A stretch of 64,000 bases of DNA from Stieleria magnilauensis (GTDB lineage: Bacteria > Planctomycetota > Planctomycetia > Pirellulales > Pirellulaceae), in the NCBI GenBank assembly GCA_007753675.1, contig CP036432.1, positions 8,806,233 through 8,870,232 on the forward strand, read 5' to 3'. Shown here one piece after another: positions 8,178 to 18,490 of this stretch. A model generated the notes under the pieces. It did not search any database, was not told the origin of the DNA, and saw only the letters and a program-made list of their open reading frames with translations. A program made the position numbers and the translations under genes. How positions within the stretch are numbered: the first letter of the stretch is position 1; each line of letters begins with the position of its first letter.

Positions 8178-9104
8178 ATGCCTGTACCCACCCCTCCGCC
8201 GAGTTTCGTCGCCCTGTGCCTGGCCGCCGGCTTGGTTGCTTTCCACCCGCCTGCGGAGTTGTTCGCCCAAGAGCCCGCCGCCAAGTACGAACACGGCCCC
8301 GACTCCCAGCCAAACGATGCGGTTCCACACGGAACGGTCACCCAACACGTGTGGCTCAATAGCAAGGTCTTCCCCGGGACCAAACGCCGTTACAGCATCT
8401 ATGTTCCGGCACAATACGACGCCCAAACGCCCGCTGCCCTGATGGTGTTTCAGGACGGACATACCTTCGAAGGCACCACCGGCGACTACCGCGTGCCCGT
8501 CGTCTTCGACAATTTGATTGCAAAAGGTGACATGCCGGTGACCATCACGGTGATGATCGACCCGGGTTACACGAGCGAATTGCCCGAGAAACGCGACTGG
8601 CGGCCCCGTCCGGAAAATCGCAGCGTCGAATACGACACCGTCAGCGGTGACTACGCCGAGTTTTTGCTCACGGAAATCTTGCCGGCCGTCGAAAAGGACT
8701 ATCGGATCAGCTCCAACCCCGAGTTGCGAGCGATTTGCGGCAACAGCTCCGGAGGCATCTGCGCCTTCGGTGTCGCCTGGCATCGGCCGGACCAGTTTCG
8801 CAAGGTACTCAGCCACATCGGCAGCTTTGTCAACATCCGCGGCGGCCACCACTACGCCGCAATGATCCGTAAAACCGAAAAGAAGCCGCTGCGTGTCTTG
8901 CTGCAAGATGGTGCAAACGACCTGGACAACCAGCACGGCAACTGGCCGCTGGCGAACCAACAGATGGCCAAGTCTCTCGAATTTGCCGGCTACGATTACA
9001 AGTTTGTGTTCGGCACCGGAGCCCACGACGGGAACCACGGTGGCGCGATTTTCCCCGACTCGCTGCGATGGCTGTGGCGGGGATGGAAGGAGCTGACGCC
9101 GTAA
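8178..9104 (+). CDS. Secreted esterase of the enterochelin-esterase/esterase-D type
   Basis: 308 residues. The N-terminal hydrophobic stretch (SFVALCLAAGLVAF) looks like a signal peptide, so it probably acts in the periplasm or outside. The alpha/beta-hydrolase fold of the putative esterase family (PF00756 type) is indicated by RRYSIYVPAQY, ALMVFQDGHTF, the nucleophile elbow GNSSGG (Ser190) and a late GAHDGNHGG that would supply the catalytic His. Substrate unknown; relatives act on ester bonds of siderophores, feruloyl sugars or formylglutathione. The stop codon overlaps the next ATG (TAATG), which implies translational coupling to the sugar-phosphate-cyclase gene. Confidence 0.85.
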   Translation: MPVPTPPPSFVALCLAAGLVAFHPPAELFAQEPAAKYEHGPDSQPNDAVPHGTVTQHVWLNSKVFPGTKRRYSIYVPAQYDAQTPAALMVFQDGHTFEGTTGDYRVPVVFDNLIAKGDMPVTITVMIDPGYTSELPEKRDWRPRPENRSVEYDTVSGDYAEFLLTEILPAVEKDYRISSNPELRAICGNSSGGICAFGVAWHRPDQFRKVLSHIGSFVNIRGGHHYAAMIRKTEKKPLRVLLQDGANDLDNQHGNWPLANQQMAKSLEFAGYDYKFVFGTGAHDGNHGGAIFPDSLRWLWRGWKELTP

Positions 9105-10375
9105 TGCTTCGTCCATCGAACCCCAAGAGTCATTCGCCCCAGCCCCCAGCCTCCGTCGCGGACTCGATCATCTCCAGCCCCCCATCTTCCCCTGCGGTGC
9201 CCCAAGGCAACGCCGCTACCGACTCATCGCTGGACGTTCCGTTTGCGGTTCCGTTCGTGCACCGCTTGCGGACGACCGAGCAAATCGCGGGCGCCGATTT
9301 TCCGACGCTGCTGGAGCTTTTAAAACAGGACAGCTTTGGCGACGCCAAGGTGCTGCTGGTCGCCGAACGCCCGGTCGCCGAAGCGGCCGACCACGTTGCC
9401 GACCTCGCGGAGCGGTTGACCGAATCCGCCGGCGTGAATCTCGTGAGCGATGTGGTCTTGGTCGAAGGTGGCGAAGCGGTCAAAAACGATTCCGTCTGCG
9501 TCGAACAGATTCTGGCGGCCATCAATGCCCATGACCTGGACCGGCGCAGCTACGTGATCGCGATCGGCGGTGGTGCGATGCTGGACGCGGTCGGGTACGC
9601 CGCTGCGATCGCCCACCGCGGAATCCGTCTGATTCGTCTCCCCACGACAACGCTGGCGCAAGGCGACAGCGGGGTCGGAGTCAAGAACGCGATCAATTAC
9701 TTCGGCAAGAAGAACTGGGTCGGCACGTTCAGCGTTCCGTGGGCGGTGATCAACGATGCCTCGCTACTGAAAACACTGCCCGACCGAGACTTTTGCAGCG
9801 GATTCAGCGAGTCGGTGAAGGTGGCGTTGCTGAAGAGTCGCACCGAATTTGATTGGCTGTGTGACCACGCCGACCAAATCCGAGCACGCGACATGACCGT
9901 TGCCTCGGCGGCGATTGCGACGAGCTGCAAATTGCACCTGCGGCATATCACCGAAGGCGGTGATCCGTTCGAAATGCTGGAAGCCCGACCGCTGGATTTT
10001 GGCCACTGGTCGGCGCACAAGCTGGAACCGATCACGGACTTTGACATTCGGCACGGTGAAGCCGTCGCGATCGGAGTCGCGATCGATTGCTTCTATTCGC
10101 ATCTCAAACTCGGCTTCGCCATCGAAGACGTACACCGCGTGTGCGAGTGCTTGCACACACTCGGATTGCCGCTTTGGCACGAAGCCTTGTCGCCGCTCGA
10201 TCGCTTGCTCGATGGGTTGGAAGAGTTCCGCCAACACCTCGGCGGCCGCTTGACGATCACGATGCTTCAAGGCGTCGGAGAGAGCATCGACGTTCACGAA
10301 ATCGACTCGGCGGCGATGGCAAAGGCGATCGAAATGCTGCGTGCCGAAGGCGACCGTATCGCTGGTAAACGTTAG
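9104..10375 (+). CDS. 3-dehydroquinate synthase homologue, EboD-like
   Basis: 423 residues starting at the ATG in the TAATG overlap with the esterase; the frame is open 12 codons earlier but that part lies inside the upstream gene. It belongs to the NAD- and Zn-dependent sugar phosphate cyclases: YVIAIGGGAMLDAVGYAA binds NAD, and LPTTTLAQGDSGVGVK and HRGIRLIR are family blocks. Zn ligands would be E in FSESVK and His in FGHWSAHKLE and RHGEAVAIG. NAINYFGKKNWVGTF and RPLDFGHWSAHKLE recall EboD rather than housekeeping AroB. None of the other ebo genes is adjacent. The N-terminal ~60 residues are Pro/Ser-rich and poorly conserved-looking. It could still serve as the shikimate-pathway AroB if no other copy exists. 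Confidence 0.82.
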   Translation: MLRPSNPKSHSPQPPASVADSIISSPPSSPAVPQGNAATDSSLDVPFAVPFVHRLRTTEQIAGADFPTLLELLKQDSFGDAKVLLVAERPVAEAADHVADLAERLTESAGVNLVSDVVLVEGGEAVKNDSVCVEQILAAINAHDLDRRSYVIAIGGGAMLDAVGYAAAIAHRGIRLIRLPTTTLAQGDSGVGVKNAINYFGKKNWVGTFSVPWAVINDASLLKTLPDRDFCSGFSESVKVALLKSRTEFDWLCDHADQIRARDMTVASAAIATSCKLHLRHITEGGDPFEMLEARPLDFGHWSAHKLEPITDFDIRHGEAVAIGVAIDCFYSHLKLGFAIEDVHRVCECLHTLGLPLWHEALSPLDRLLDGLEEFRQHLGGRLTITMLQGVGESIDVHEIDSAAMAKAIEMLRAEGDRIAGKR

Positions 10376-10514
10376 CACACGGTCTTGTCTTTAGCGGGCC
10401 CTATCGCTGAGTCTCGCAAGTGATTGGGCACGAGTCTGTAGGTCGGCGGGAAAATCGGGTAGGAAGATTTCGGAGGTAAGAAAATGATGAGATGCGCCAT
10501 TCATTCGATCTAGC

Positions 10515-10615
10515 CAATCTTCCTACCTTCAAAATCTTCCTACCTTCAAAATCTTCCTACCTCCAAAATCTTCCTACCTCCAAAATCTTCCTACCTCCAA
10601 AATCTTCCTACCTCC
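10515..10615. repeat. Six 17-bp tandem repeats
   Basis: Six copies of AAAATCTTCCTACCTYC in a row; a partial reversed copy (GGTAGGAAGATTTCGGAGGTA) lies at about 10459-10479. The 557-bp gap at 10376-10932 holds this array, the GGCAGAATGAT element at 10663-10690, and no gene. Confidence 0.9.
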
Positions 10616-10662
10616 CCCCCAGACCACCGCACCCTGTCGTGTCGGCGGAAACCGGGAGGGAT

Positions 10663-10690
10663 GGCAGAATGATTCGGGGCAGAATGATGG
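10663..10690. repeat. GGCAGAATGAT dispersed element, copy 1
   Basis: The 28 bp consisting of GGCAGAATGATTC, GGG and GCAGAATGATGG recur exactly at 62740-62767 and in diverged form at 24763-24844, always intergenic. Confidence 0.8.
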
Positions 10691-10932
10691 AGCAGGCGTC
10701 TTATAGAGAGATTCCGCATAGCCCAGGCTCCGCTTCGGATACCCTGTTTCCCCAGGCTTTCGACCGATACTGCTAAGTTAACATCAATGAAGGTGCCCGG
10801 ACGCTGGCGCGAAGCGGCTGATCTCAAACCATGATCAGCCGTTTGGTGCGAGCCTACGAACGAGGGAATGAATGTGTATCTTGACCGGCAGGACTGCCTG
10901 CCATCGTTAACCTCGTAACGGTCTTGCCTGAC

Positions 10933-11493
10933 ATGCAGAAGGAGTTTTATCGGATCGGCGTTCTGCTACTGTCTCTGTGGCTGATCCGGATCGTCGATGC
11001 CACGATTCCGTATGACTTGACGGACCTCGGGTTGCAGCCACGGCATTGGAGCGGGCTGTTAGGGATCGTGACGATGCCGTTTCTGCATGGCAGCTTTGGG
11101 CACCTGTTTAGCAACACGATGTCGCTGGGAATCCTGCTGGGCCTGCTGGTGAGCTCGCAGAAATCCCCCTGGTTGCTCATCACGATGACCTCGCTCGTCG
11201 GTGCGTCGTTGTTATGGCTGGTCGGGCGTGACGCGAATCATGTCGGCGCGAGCGGCGTGGTGTTCGGGCTGATCGGACTGTTGATCGTCAGCGGTTTCCT
11301 GACTCGACGACTGGCCTCGGTCGGCGTCGCGATCGTGGTCGGCATCCTGTTCGGCGGCACACTGTTGTCGGGGATCTTACCGGGCGGCGGCGCCGAGGTT
11401 TCCTGGGACGGCCACCTCTGTGGCTTGATCGGCGGCAGCGCGGTTGCGTTTTTCACCAGCGGTGAAGCCGGGCGGTTGAGAATCAAAACGTGA
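10933..11493 (+). CDS. Rhomboid-family intramembrane serine protease
   Basis: 186 residues from ATG 10933; TTG at 10924 is an alternative start. Rhomboids cleave transmembrane segments inside the bilayer. It carries the nucleophile in GASG (Ser107), the His in SWDGHLCG (His161) and the HxxxN oxyanion motif HLFSN (His57/Asn61). Hydrophobic segments fit the six-helix core: residues ~8-25, 43-58, 62-75, 80-98, 108-125, 130-150 and 163-178. There is no cytosolic accessory domain. It stands alone, in the same direction as the upstream cyclase but 557 bp away, and converges with groEL. Confidence 0.9.
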   Translation: MQKEFYRIGVLLLSLWLIRIVDATIPYDLTDLGLQPRHWSGLLGIVTMPFLHGSFGHLFSNTMSLGILLGLLVSSQKSPWLLITMTSLVGASLLWLVGRDANHVGASGVVFGLIGLLIVSGFLTRRLASVGVAIVVGILFGGTLLSGILPGGGAEVSWDGHLCGLIGGSAVAFFTSGEAGRLRIKT

Positions 11494-11540
11494 CGAGCCG
11501 GCAAACGACCCTGACGCTACCCGTCCGTGACGGACAGAAC

Positions 11541-11655
11541 AGTCGGTATCTACACAAGTCGCTTTTTGCCCAAAGGGCATGAATAACCATAGCCTGGGGC
11601 AAGCAAACCGAGCATCTGCGACGGTTGCGCCGCCCCAGGAACCTCATCGCAATGC
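11541..11655. repeat. Repeat flanking groESL, left copy
   Basis: About 110 bp whose reverse complement recurs at 14673-14785. Shared blocks are CTACACAAGYCG, GGGCATG, AGCCTGGGGCAAGC and CGCCGCCCCAGGAACC. The two copies bracket the groES-groEL unit in opposite orientation. Confidence 0.8.
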
Positions 11656-11665
11656 GGTAAGATTT

Positions 11666-11724
11666 GGCCAACGGCCATGCACAACCTTTGCGTTTAAAGT
11701 GGCATTTGTGCATGGCCGTTGGCC
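11666..11724. repeat. Perfect 19-bp inverted repeat
   Basis: GGCCAACGGCCATGCACAA (11666-11684) and its exact reverse complement (11706-11724) around a 21-base spacer, in the 488-bp gap between the convergent rhomboid and groEL genes. There is no T-run. It could be a mobile hairpin repeat or a factor-dependent terminator. Confidence 0.8.
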
Positions 11725-11918
11725 AATCCATCTCGTTTTCGTTTGCGGACCTTGGGCGGTGCCCAAGGCTACGGATGTAAACGGCCGTTGGCCGAAACGA
11801 TCCACTCAGAACAAATCTGACATGCAAAAGATCCGCAGCCGCCCAGGCGGGGAGACTTCCTAAGCTGGACTGTCGCTGCGGGGCAGCGACATTGGGCGGC
11901 GAAAGCCTGCACACCAAC

Positions 11919-11952
11919 AAAAAACGCCCGAACCAGATGGCTCGGGCGTTTT
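11919..11952 (-). terminator. Intrinsic terminator of groEL
   Basis: On the minus strand AAAACGCCCGA pairs with TCGGGCGTTTT over a 10-base loop and is followed by a run of six Ts. It lies 30 bp after the groEL stop. Confidence 0.85.
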
Positions 11953-11981
11953 CGTTTGGGTGATTGATCTCGCGTGGCGGA

Positions 11982-13604
<1,623 letters not shown>

Positions 13605-13671
13605 CTATTGGGGTGTGTTGTTAGAGGTTTTTGATCGGGTGGGATGCGTACGATGATGACTCGGCTGCGGC

Positions 13672-13989
13672 CTAGCCGATCACCGCCAGGACGTCGTCTT
13701 CACGCATCAGCAAATATTCTTCGCCATCGATCTCGACCGATTCGCCGGCGTAACTGCTGAACAGGACGTGGTCGCCTGCGGACAACTGGCTTTGTCCACG
13801 GGTGCCGTCATCGAGCAGCTTGCCGGTGCCGATTGCCACGACGGTGCCGCGGGCCGGTTTTTCGCGTGCCGAATCGGGAAGAACGATCCCGCCAGCGGTC
13901 GTTTCTTCGACTTCTTCACGCTGGACCACGATTCGCTCGCCGATCGGTTGCAGTCGAACGGAAGCCTTTTTCTTGGTGGCAGTCGCCAT
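13672..13989 (-). CDS. groES: Co-chaperonin GroES
   Basis: 105 residues from the ATG at 13989; the open frame extends 97 codons further but that part has no GroES similarity. It forms the heptameric lid for GroEL. Typical blocks: VRLQPIGERIVVQ, GGIVLPDSA, KPARGTVVAIG, GDHVLFSSYAGE and EYLLMREDDVLAV. The mobile loop lies around EEVEETTAGGIVLP. A Lys-rich N-terminus (MATATKKKA) precedes the core. The leader (13990-14300) carries no CIRCE operator, but there is an inverted repeat at 14206-14236. Confidence 0.95.
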   Translation of the reverse strand: MATATKKKASVRLQPIGERIVVQREEVEETTAGGIVLPDSAREKPARGTVVAIGTGKLLDDGTRGQSQLSAGDHVLFSSYAGESVEIDGEEYLLMREDDVLAVIG

Positions 13990-14205
13990 AGTTGCGGATA
14001 CCTTTTCTGTAGTGCGGGAAATTGAATGGAGAATGTCTTGTAGGCTGCCGCCAGCGGCAATGGCCTGCCCAATCACGATCAACGCAACTGCGGCCGAAAC
14101 GACCGCCTGGCAGTCCACCGCGCGACGTCGACTGTGTTGAGTCCACTGGCGAGCGGCTGTCGTTTTGGCGACCGGATGGCCGCGCCAAGTTGACAGTTTT
14201 TCTGA

Positions 14206-14236
14206 CTGGCACGCCGAGCAGCAAACGGTGTGCCAG
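14206..14236. promoter_or_regulatory. Inverted repeat upstream of groES
   Basis: CTGGCAC (14206-14212) and GTGCCAG (14230-14236) are exact inverted copies 17 bases apart, about 220 bp upstream of groES. It could be an operator for heat-shock control. It does not match CIRCE (TTAGCACTC-N9-GAGTGCTAA), so the assignment is only suggestive. Confidence 0.25.
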
Positions 14237-14500
14237 ATCCTGACCGCGGCCGGGGCATCACACTCCTCCAACCGGAACAAGCCCTCGAAAGAGCCTCAAA
14301 ATATCGGTGCAGAAAGTTTCCTGAAGGTCGCTGATCGCGGACGCGTATCTTGGTGCATTTCTGGTTTCTGCAACAGGGGCCAAATGTTCGGCCCCGGCCG
14401 GAATCTTGTCTGCCCACCGGTTTTCCGCGATTCCCACCGCAGAATCGACAAATTGGCAGACGGCTTGCCCCGAGTCGATCGTTCGCGCCGTGCCGGATGC

Positions 14501-14638
14501 CCAATACCGCTAAGTAAAGCGTCGTTTCCTCGTGCGAGGGCCCGTAGGCTCGCGCCAAACGGGTGATATTCGTTTGATATCAGCCGGTTTGCGGCAGCGC
14601 GAGCGGCCTCTCGGTCGGCCTTAACTTAGCGGTATTGG
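14501..14638. repeat. 15-bp perfect inverted repeat, 108 bp apart
   Basis: CCAATACCGCTAAGT (14501-14515) and ACTTAGCGGTATTGG (14624-14638) bracket GC-rich sequence in the gap upstream of groES. The layout resembles a small non-coding mobile element. The stretch from 13990 to 15017 has no gene besides the groES leader and these repeats. Confidence 0.7.
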
Positions 14639-14672
14639 CCTGAAGCCACCCTCCTGGCGGGAGGCTCGAGCG

Positions 14673-14785
14673 ATGCGGTTCCTGGGGCGGCGCAACGCTC
14701 GCAAATGCTCGGCTCGCTTGCCCCAGGCGATGGGTATCCATGCCCTTGGGGCAAAAAACGGCTTGTGTAGATACCAATGCCAAAG
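14673..14785. repeat. Repeat flanking groESL, right (inverted) copy
   Basis: Reverse-complement copy of 11541-11655, starting ATGCGGTTCCTGGGGCGGC and ending near GGCTTGTGTAGA. Apparent minus-strand reading frames here are by-products of the repeat. Confidence 0.8.
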
Positions 14786-15017
14786 GGAGGGCAACCTTGC
14801 CCCAACAAATCCGCTCCCCGCTCGCCCGCCGCCTGACAAGGTCCGCCGCCGGCAAACGAACATTGACCTGCCGATAAAGTTTCTGCCGTCGCTTCAATCG
14901 ACAAGTTGCCTCGCCAGGGCCTCAATTGGCGCGGCGATTGCATTTACCTCCGCGGAGACAGTTTCCCTGTCAAAAACTGCTTTTCAGCGTTTCAAATAAG
15001 CCAATACGGGTTCCTCG

Positions 15018-15716
15018 ATGCTCCTTTTTGATCCGATCTACCTGCTTTTCATCGCCCCCCCGCTGTTGCTCGGGCTGTTCGCCCAATGGCGAGTCAAAAG
15101 CACGTTTGCGTCCATGTCCCAAGTCCCGGCTCGGATGAGCGGCGCCCAAGCGGCGCGGCAAATGCTCGATTCGGCAGGCCTGCACCAGGTCGGGGTCGAA
15201 CAAGTCCCGGGCCACCTGAGCGACCACTACGACCCCCGCGCCAAGGTGCTGCGATTGAGCCCCGAAGTTTACGGCGGGCGTTCGATGGCCGCACTCGGTG
15301 TGGCCTGTCACGAGGCGGGGCACGCGTTCCAAGACGCCAAGGGCTACGCGCCGCTGATCATTCGCAACATGGCGGTCCCGGCGGCGAATTTTGGCAGCAA
15401 CATCGGGGTCACGCTGGCCACGATCGGGCTGTTCCTCAGTTACCAGATCCCGTCGGTCGGAAACCTGTTGCTGCTGGCGGGAATCGTCCTGTTCGCCGGC
15501 GTGGTGTTCTTTCAAGTCGTCAACTTGCCCGTGGAGTTTGACGCCAGTGCCCGGGCGCGTCGCCACCTGGTGTCGGCGAACCTGATCGCGGCCAACGAAG
15601 AACACTTTGTCGCCAAGGTGCTCAACGCTGCGGCGTTGACTTACGTTGCCGGAACGCTGCAAGCGATCATGACGCTCGCCTACTTCATTTTCCGCTTGAT
15701 GGGTGACCGACGCTAG
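15018..15716 (+). CDS. Membrane zinc metallopeptidase (YugP type)
   Basis: 232 residues. The neutral zinc metallopeptidase family PF04298 is indicated by VACHEAGHAFQD, whose HEAGH motif supplies two Zn ligands and the catalytic Glu; a third ligand probably lies in VEFDASARARRHL. Membrane segments: residues ~5-22, ~130-146, ~150-172 and ~205-225. The start DPIYLLFIAPPLLLG matches YugP-like proteins. Physiological substrate unknown. The DUF58 gene starts 15 bp downstream, so the two are likely co-transcribed. Confidence 0.88.
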   Translation: MLLFDPIYLLFIAPPLLLGLFAQWRVKSTFASMSQVPARMSGAQAARQMLDSAGLHQVGVEQVPGHLSDHYDPRAKVLRLSPEVYGGRSMAALGVACHEAGHAFQDAKGYAPLIIRNMAVPAANFGSNIGVTLATIGLFLSYQIPSVGNLLLLAGIVLFAGVVFFQVVNLPVEFDASARARRHLVSANLIAANEEHFVAKVLNAAALTYVAGTLQAIMTLAYFIFRLMGDRR

Positions 15717-15731
15717 GCGTTTCCCGGTACG

Positions 15732-17174
15732 ATGGGGCGCATGAACGATGCGCTCCGTCAAATCACCGAAGGCCAATTCCAAGCGTACAGCAAACTGCCG
15801 TGGCTGATGCTTGTGGTTTTTGCCGTGCCGCTCGCCGTGGCGGCATGGCGGTTCCGCACGTATCCGACCAAGCTGTGGATCGGCGTGCTGACGATCACCT
15901 TGATCGGAAGTGTCTTTACCGTCTTTTCACCCGACGCGTTCATCTGGGTTGCCGCGCTGGATTGGTTGCTGCTGATCGTGGCGACGGTCGATTTCCTGTC
16001 GATCTATCTGGCGACCAATCACGGGATCCACGCCAGCCGCGAAATCGCCCATTCCTGCTCGCTGGGCGTTCCGGTTGAAAGCCACCTGACGATCGAAAAC
16101 CTTTCCGGCATCACCTTGGTCGGCCACGCGCGTGACGATCTGCCGGACGATTTCGAATCGTCCCCCGACCAGCACCGGCTGCGCTTGCCGCCTCGGGGAC
16201 GCGTCAGCTTTCGGCGAAAATTGACGCCCGGCCGGCGAGGGGCCTTTCGACTCGAGCACGTTTCACTTCGCTTTCTCAGCCCGCTGAGGCTGTGGCACCG
16301 CTACATCCAGATTCCACTGGAAAGCGAGCTGAACGTTTACCCGGATATGAAACAGCTGAGCGACTATGCGTTGCTCGCCCGCACGAACCGATTGAGCCTG
16401 ATCGGTGTCCGCCGCACCCGACGGATCGGCCAGGACAGCGATTTTGAACGTCTCCGCGACTACAGCCGAGACGACAACTTTCGCCACATCGACTGGCGCA
16501 GCACCGCACGCCGAAACAAGCTGACCGTTCGGCAATTTCAAAGCGATCAAAGTCAGCGCGTGATCTTTCTGCTCGACTGTGGTCGCATGATGACCAACAC
16601 CCGCGACGGCTACACACTGCTGGATCACGCGATGAATTCGGCGCTGATGATGGCTTACGTCGCGCTGCATCAAGGCGATGCAGTGGGGATGCTCTGCTTT
16701 TCCGATTCGGTGCACGCCTACATTCCGCCCCACGGCGGAAAGAGTCAGATGAATCGATTGATTCATGCCTGCTTTGACCAGTTTCCGCGGATGGTCGAAT
16801 CCCGATACGACCAGGCCTTTTTGTACCTCCGCAACCATTGTAAACGCCGATCGCTCGTCGTCCTGGCGACCAACATCATCGATGAAGTCAACGCGGCGGC
16901 GGTTACCGATTACCTCGGCAACATCAACGGCCAACACCTGCCGATGGGAGTGATCCTGCGAGACCGCACGCTGTTCGAGGCGGCCGACCATCCCGAAGGC
17001 GACGAATCGAACCTGTACCGTGCCGCCGCGGCCGCCGACATCCTGGTCTGGCGAGACCAAGTCCTCAAAGACCTGGAACATCGCGGCGTGCTGATGGTCG
17101 ACACGTTCCCCGACGAACTGACCGCCCCCCTGGTCAATCAATACCTGGAGATCAAGGCCAAGCATTTGCTGTAG
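15732..17174 (+). CDS. DUF58-domain membrane protein
   Basis: 480 residues from ATG 15732; 15741 is equally possible. Two or three membrane segments occupy residues ~22-90. The DUF58 motif is clear at RDYSRDDNFRHIDW, followed by a von Willebrand-like region (VIFLLDCGRMM). DUF58 proteins usually sit beside MoxR ATPases and transglutaminase-like proteins and are thought to act in assembly or activation of membrane or periplasmic complexes. Here the partner is a YugP-type protease 15 bp upstream, and no MoxR gene is visible in the window. Confidence 0.88.
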   Translation: MGRMNDALRQITEGQFQAYSKLPWLMLVVFAVPLAVAAWRFRTYPTKLWIGVLTITLIGSVFTVFSPDAFIWVAALDWLLLIVATVDFLSIYLATNHGIHASREIAHSCSLGVPVESHLTIENLSGITLVGHARDDLPDDFESSPDQHRLRLPPRGRVSFRRKLTPGRRGAFRLEHVSLRFLSPLRLWHRYIQIPLESELNVYPDMKQLSDYALLARTNRLSLIGVRRTRRIGQDSDFERLRDYSRDDNFRHIDWRSTARRNKLTVRQFQSDQSQRVIFLLDCGRMMTNTRDGYTLLDHAMNSALMMAYVALHQGDAVGMLCFSDSVHAYIPPHGGKSQMNRLIHACFDQFPRMVESRYDQAFLYLRNHCKRRSLVVLATNIIDEVNAAAVTDYLGNINGQHLPMGVILRDRTLFEAADHPEGDESNLYRAAAAADILVWRDQVLKDLEHRGVLMVDTFPDELTAPLVNQYLEIKAKHLL

Positions 17175-17263
17175 CCTTCTTCAATAACGTGGCTATCGAA
17201 ATCGCATGACTCTGGTAATCTGGTGGGTTCGCAAAAACCATTCACCTGACCGCAGATTGATCC

Positions 17264-18448
17264 ATGCCCCGTCGCTCGTACAAGAATTCACCCGGCAAAA
17301 AACCTTCCGTTGGCAAGCGGACGGGGGGCAAGCCGAAACGTGGGGCACGAAAACCAAAGGCCAAAACGGCTGAAAGCGAGCCCAAATCGAAAGCCTCGGC
17401 CCCCAAGAAACGCACCGTCGGTAAAGGCGCTGCCACCGAAGGCACTGCCACAAAACGCACCGCCAGCAAACGGGCCCGGCGAGCCCCGGCGGCCGCGACG
17501 ACCAGCTCGCGGGACCAACCGCAACGACTCCAACGCCTTTTGGCGGCCGCGGGATTCGGCAGCCGACGCCAATGCGAATCGCTGATCGAAGAAGGACGCG
17601 TCGAAGTCGATGGTGAGATCGCCGCGGAACTGGGCACCGTGGTCGACCCCAAGAGCAGCAAGGTGCTCGTCGACGGCGTGCCGCTGCGACAACAGAAACT
17701 TGTCTATTACGCCGTCAATAAACCGACCGGCTTTCTGAGCACCAACGCCGATCCGCGCGGACGCCAACGCGTCATCGACTTGGTCCCCAACAGCGAACGC
17801 GTCTTTCCCGTCGGACGATTGGACCAGAGCAGCCAAGGATTGATGCTACTGACCAACGATGGCGATTTGGCTCAACAATTGTCGCACCCGAAATACGGCG
17901 TCCGAAAGGTCTACCGGGTCACCGTCGCCGGCAAGATCGACGGCGAAACGATGCGGAGTATGCGAAAGGGGATCTACATCTCCGACGGTTTTGTGCGCGT
18001 CGAAGGAGCGAAGATCGTCAAATCGCGAGCCCGCGCGACCGAAATGGAAATCACGCTCCGCGAAGGCAAAAACCGTGAGATCCGTCGGATCCTGGCGCGG
18101 CTGGGACACAAAGTCCAGATGTTGCGTCGAATTGCGATCGGACCGCTGCGAATCGGCGACTTGCCCGTCGGTGCCCACCGCGTCCTGTCGCGTGACGAAG
18201 TCAGCCGGCTGAGAAAAGCGATCGAGCACAGTCGCGACGAAGTCGCCGAAGAAACACCGCGACGCCGACCGGCAGGCAAGGGGACCAAGAAACGATCCGC
18301 GAAGAAGAAATCGACCGGAAAGCGGCGGCGAGCTGAAAGCCGAAACGACGTCACCGCACGGCGAACGAGCCGAAAACCGGCGACGACCAAGTTTTCGTTC
18401 AAACCGAAAAAGTCCGACGACGGCGGCTCGATCATCGGCGGCGATTGA
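17264..18448 (+). CDS. rluB: 23S rRNA pseudouridine synthase, RluB/RsuA type
   Basis: 394 residues. The enzyme turns a specific uridine of rRNA into pseudouridine. An S4 RNA-binding domain (QRLQRLLAAAGFGSRRQCES) precedes the catalytic domain with VFPVGRLDQSSQGLMLLTNDG, in which the Asp of GRLD is the catalytic residue. EGKNREIRRILARLGHKV is the conserved C-terminal block of this subfamily. Lys/Arg-rich tails at both ends (residues ~1-80 and ~325-394) are longer than in E. coli RluB and probably bind RNA. The exact target position cannot be told from sequence. Confidence 0.88.
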   Translation: MPRRSYKNSPGKKPSVGKRTGGKPKRGARKPKAKTAESEPKSKASAPKKRTVGKGAATEGTATKRTASKRARRAPAAATTSSRDQPQRLQRLLAAAGFGSRRQCESLIEEGRVEVDGEIAAELGTVVDPKSSKVLVDGVPLRQQKLVYYAVNKPTGFLSTNADPRGRQRVIDLVPNSERVFPVGRLDQSSQGLMLLTNDGDLAQQLSHPKYGVRKVYRVTVAGKIDGETMRSMRKGIYISDGFVRVEGAKIVKSRARATEMEITLREGKNREIRRILARLGHKVQMLRRIAIGPLRIGDLPVGAHRVLSRDEVSRLRKAIEHSRDEVAEETPRRRPAGKGTKKRSAKKKSTGKRRRAESRNDVTARRTSRKPATTKFSFKPKKSDDGGSIIGGD

Positions 18449-18490
18449 ACCGACGACGCGAGCGTTTTTGTTAGCGGCAGGGCGCGTGCC

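Noticed and set aside
13990-14300. CIRCE operator upstream of groES
   Set aside because: TTAGCACTC-N9-GAGTGCTAA is not present; only an unrelated palindrome was found.
14580-14943. Two ~105-codon minus-strand frames upstream of groES
   Set aside because: They translate the inverted repeat copy at 14673-14785 and its flank.
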